A stretch of DNA of 16,834 nt from an uncultured Clostridia bacterium (GTDB lineage Bacteria; Bacillota; Clostridia; TANB77; CAG-508): the NCBI GenBank assembly GCA_944392065.1, contig CALXVO010000015.1, forward strand, positions 1 through 16,834, read 5' to 3'. A program made the translations under genes and the position numbers. Below the pieces are notes generated by a model that saw only the letters and a program-made list of their open reading frames with translations, made no database searches and was not told where the DNA came from. This document shows, piece by piece, positions 15,516 through 16,834 of the stretch (the first letter of the stretch is position 1; the number at the start of each line of letters is the position of its first letter).

Positions 15516-15962
15516 CTATTTTTGGCTAAGTAGCTTTTTTACCACTTCATTGATTGTTCTTCCATCTGATGCAGCACCTATTTTTTCTTTAGCAGCTTTC
15601 ATAACACTTCCCATATCTTTCATAGAAGTTGCACCTACCTCTGCTATTACTTCCTTTACTATGCTTTCTACTTCTTCTACTGATAATTGTTTTGGCAAGT
15701 ATTCTGCTAAAATTTCAATTTCTTCTCTTATTTCATTTATTAAATCTTCTCTTCCACTTTTTTCGTAATCGACTAAAGCATCTTTTCTTTTTTTCGATTC
15801 TTTTGCAATAATATCTATTATTTGATTATCATCTAACGTAATTTGTTTATCTTTTTCTACTTGTAAGATTGCCGCTCTTACCATCTGAATAACGTTTTTA
15901 CGAACCACATTTTTTTCTTTCATACAATTTTTTAAATCTTCCAATAATTTTTCTTTTAACAT
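15516..15962 (-). CDS. yqeY: GatB/YqeY domain protein
   Basis: The 148-residue protein matches the YqeY family, small cytosolic proteins that share the helical tail domain of the GatB subunit of Asp/Glu-tRNA amidotransferase. Their role is still unclear, though tRNA contact is suspected. Visible hallmarks are the start MLKEKLLEDLKNCMKEKN, the central helix with KKRKDALVDYEKSGREDL, ILAEYLPKQLS, and the C-terminal GSVMKAAKEKIGAASDGR. The start at 15962 is preferred over an upstream in-frame ATG at 16016 because AGGAGAG lies 7 nt before it, the length is then typical, and the upstream ATG would lie above the extended -10 promoter at 16000-16008. It is followed by a terminator-like hairpin, so it is probably a single-gene unit. 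Confidence 0.93.
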   Translation of the reverse strand: MLKEKLLEDLKNCMKEKNVVRKNVIQMVRAAILQVEKDKQITLDDNQIIDIIAKESKKRKDALVDYEKSGREDLINEIREEIEILAEYLPKQLSVEEVESIVKEVIAEVGATSMKDMGSVMKAAKEKIGAASDGRTINEVVKKLLSQK

Positions 15963-15999
15963 ATTCTTCTCTCCTATCAAATTAAATTTTACCATAAAT

Positions 16000-16008
16000 A
16001 TTATATCA
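16000..16008 (-). promoter_or_regulatory. Extended -10 promoter of yqeY
   Basis: On the minus strand, TGA-TATAAT (16008-16000) is an extended -10 element. The -35 position holds only a weak TAGATT. The predicted start, about 16 bp above the ribosome binding site, gives a short leader and rules out the ATG at 16016. Confidence 0.55.
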
Positions 16009-16148
16009 CAAAACATCAGAAAATCTATATTATTTTCTATAATATTTTAGTCTTTCATTTTACCAACTTCTATAATTCCCTTTGGTATATATTTTAATAC
16101 ATCATATTTCTATCAAACACTTGTGATAAATAATGGCACTATGTTACA

Positions 16149-16185
16149 ATTATTATGTAGTTATTTTTTACAATCACATAATAAT
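16149..16185 (+). promoter_or_regulatory. Leader hairpin upstream of the orphan gene
   Basis: ATTATTATGT (16149-16158) pairs perfectly with ACATAATAAT (16176-16185). It lies about 50 bp upstream of the gene at 16233. A possible weak promoter (TTGTGA, 18 nt, TACAAT, about 16121-16150) lies just before it. The hairpin could be a regulatory leader element or operator; composition alone could also produce it. Confidence 0.35.
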
Positions 16186-16232
16186 TTGGTCAAATTTATT
16201 ATATTTATTTTTAGAAAGGTAGTGATTTTTGC

Positions 16233-16643
16233 ATGAAAGAAAAATTGGAGGAATTAGAAAAAAGAGCTATATTAAAAGTTAGTAATTGGTGGGGACATAC
16301 ATATGCTGGCTATTCAGGAACAATTATTACAAGTGATAAAGAACTATATACATATCAATATTATCATCGAATTCCTAAAGAATTGGAAGGGAAAAATGTA
16401 AATTTTATCACAAAAAAAAGAAGCTTAAATGAAAAAGAATTTAATAAAATTATAGATTTTATTGAAAAAGAAGTGTTGCTAAATGATTACAAAGATAATA
16501 TGATATTCGATGCAGGCTATGATGTAACTGTACATTATAATGGAATTGACAAGGTGGTAAGAAATAATAAGGGATTTGGTAATGATACTGGATTATATGA
16601 TAAAGCCCAAAAAATTGTTGACGATTTAATCAACCAATCATAA
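16233..16643 (+). CDS. Small hypothetical cytosolic protein
   Basis: I do not recognise this 136-residue protein. It has no signal peptide or membrane segment and is rich in Lys, Asn, Tyr and aromatic residues, with a charged helical start. The middle (SNWWGHTYAGYSGTIITSD, about 17-35) looks like beta strands, and the C-terminus (GLYDKAQKIVDDLINQ) like a helix. AAAGG lies about 13 nt before the ATG, a longer spacing than for the other genes. It is the only plus-strand protein gene here, is followed by its own terminator hairpin, and sits next to a tRNA gene, a frequent landing site for acquired DNA. Coding status is supported by codon pattern, a clean stop and a terminator. Confidence 0.7.
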   Translation: MKEKLEELEKRAILKVSNWWGHTYAGYSGTIITSDKELYTYQYYHRIPKELEGKNVNFITKKRSLNEKEFNKIIDFIEKEVLLNDYKDNMIFDAGYDVTVHYNGIDKVVRNNKGFGNDTGLYDKAQKIVDDLINQS

Positions 16644-16731
16644 TTTGTAAGGATAGTATTGCACTAATTAATCAAATAACAACAATTAGTAACCAAAGAA
16701 TTTTTAAAGATTCTGTAAGAAGAAATGTTTT

Positions 16732-16751
16732 TCGTTTGGTGAAACGATTTT
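16732..16751 (+). terminator. Terminator between the orphan gene and tRNA-Gly
   Basis: TCGTTT-GGTG-AAACGA (16732-16747) is a 6-bp hairpin with a tight loop, followed by TTTT on the plus strand. On the minus strand it is followed by no T-run after the tRNA, so it mainly serves the orphan gene. Confidence 0.55.
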
Positions 16752-16757
16752 ACTTAG

Positions 16758-16831
<74 letters not shown>

Positions 16832-16834
16832 ATT

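Noticed and set aside
15963..16016. N-terminal extension of YqeY starting at 16016
   Set aside because: It has no ribosome binding site, overlaps the extended -10 promoter, and gives a protein longer than the family. The start at 15962 has a good site.

Overview
The window looks like chromosomal DNA of an AT-rich Gram-positive anaerobe, most likely an uncultured Clostridia-type member of the Bacillota. The evidence is strong AGGAGG-type ribosome binding sites, a class D-like sortase with a repeat-rich surface protein, a manganese (yybP-ykoY) riboswitch, a thioredoxin reductase resembling the clostridial ferredoxin-linked type, and a tRNA with an encoded CCA end. TGA is a stop codon, so this is not a Mycoplasma-type code. 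All protein genes except one near the right edge are on the minus strand.

Layout, left to right. (1) 1-6228 is a cell-surface cluster, transcribed leftwards from a good promoter at 6309-6337. It encodes a secreted protein with an LPxTG-like tail (LPVTF), then a sortase, then a very large surface protein. That protein has an N-terminal membrane segment, an acidic linker, DUF11-like and InlB/MucBP-like repeats and a von Willebrand A domain, and it runs off the left edge. (2) 6367-6627 is a large nested palindrome, probably a MITE-like insertion. (3) 6678-8546 encodes a YcaO-domain protein with all three ATP-binding motifs and an E. coli YcaO-like architecture, with no RiPP partners nearby. (4) 8719-8914 and 11597-11751, both on the plus strand, are two copies of one structured RNA. 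They have the same conserved core but a variable hairpin that keeps its pairing; raiA RNA is my best guess for the family. (5) Between them lie thioredoxin, its flavoprotein reductase and a membrane-anchored polysaccharide deacetylase, with a REP-like palindrome between the last two. (6) 11960-15333 encodes a P2A-type Ca2+/Mn2+ ATPase with a TTG start, preceded by a complete control region: promoter, Mn2+ riboswitch, and a terminator that competes with the aptamer. (7) The right end has yqeY, a divergent small orphan gene, its terminator, and tRNA-Gly(UCC).

Three functional groups stand out. The surface cluster contains an enzyme and two candidate substrates for covalent surface assembly. The thioredoxin pair forms a thiol redox couple whose reductase lacks the usual NADPH-phosphate motif and may draw electrons from ferredoxin. 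The riboswitch makes the ATPase a predicted manganese exporter rather than a generic calcium pump. The intergenic regions are unusually rich in structure: a MITE-like palindrome, REP-like repeats, d(GCGAAGC)-type mini-hairpins and the duplicated RNA. The duplicated RNA and the riboswitch-controlled pump are the parts most worth following up.
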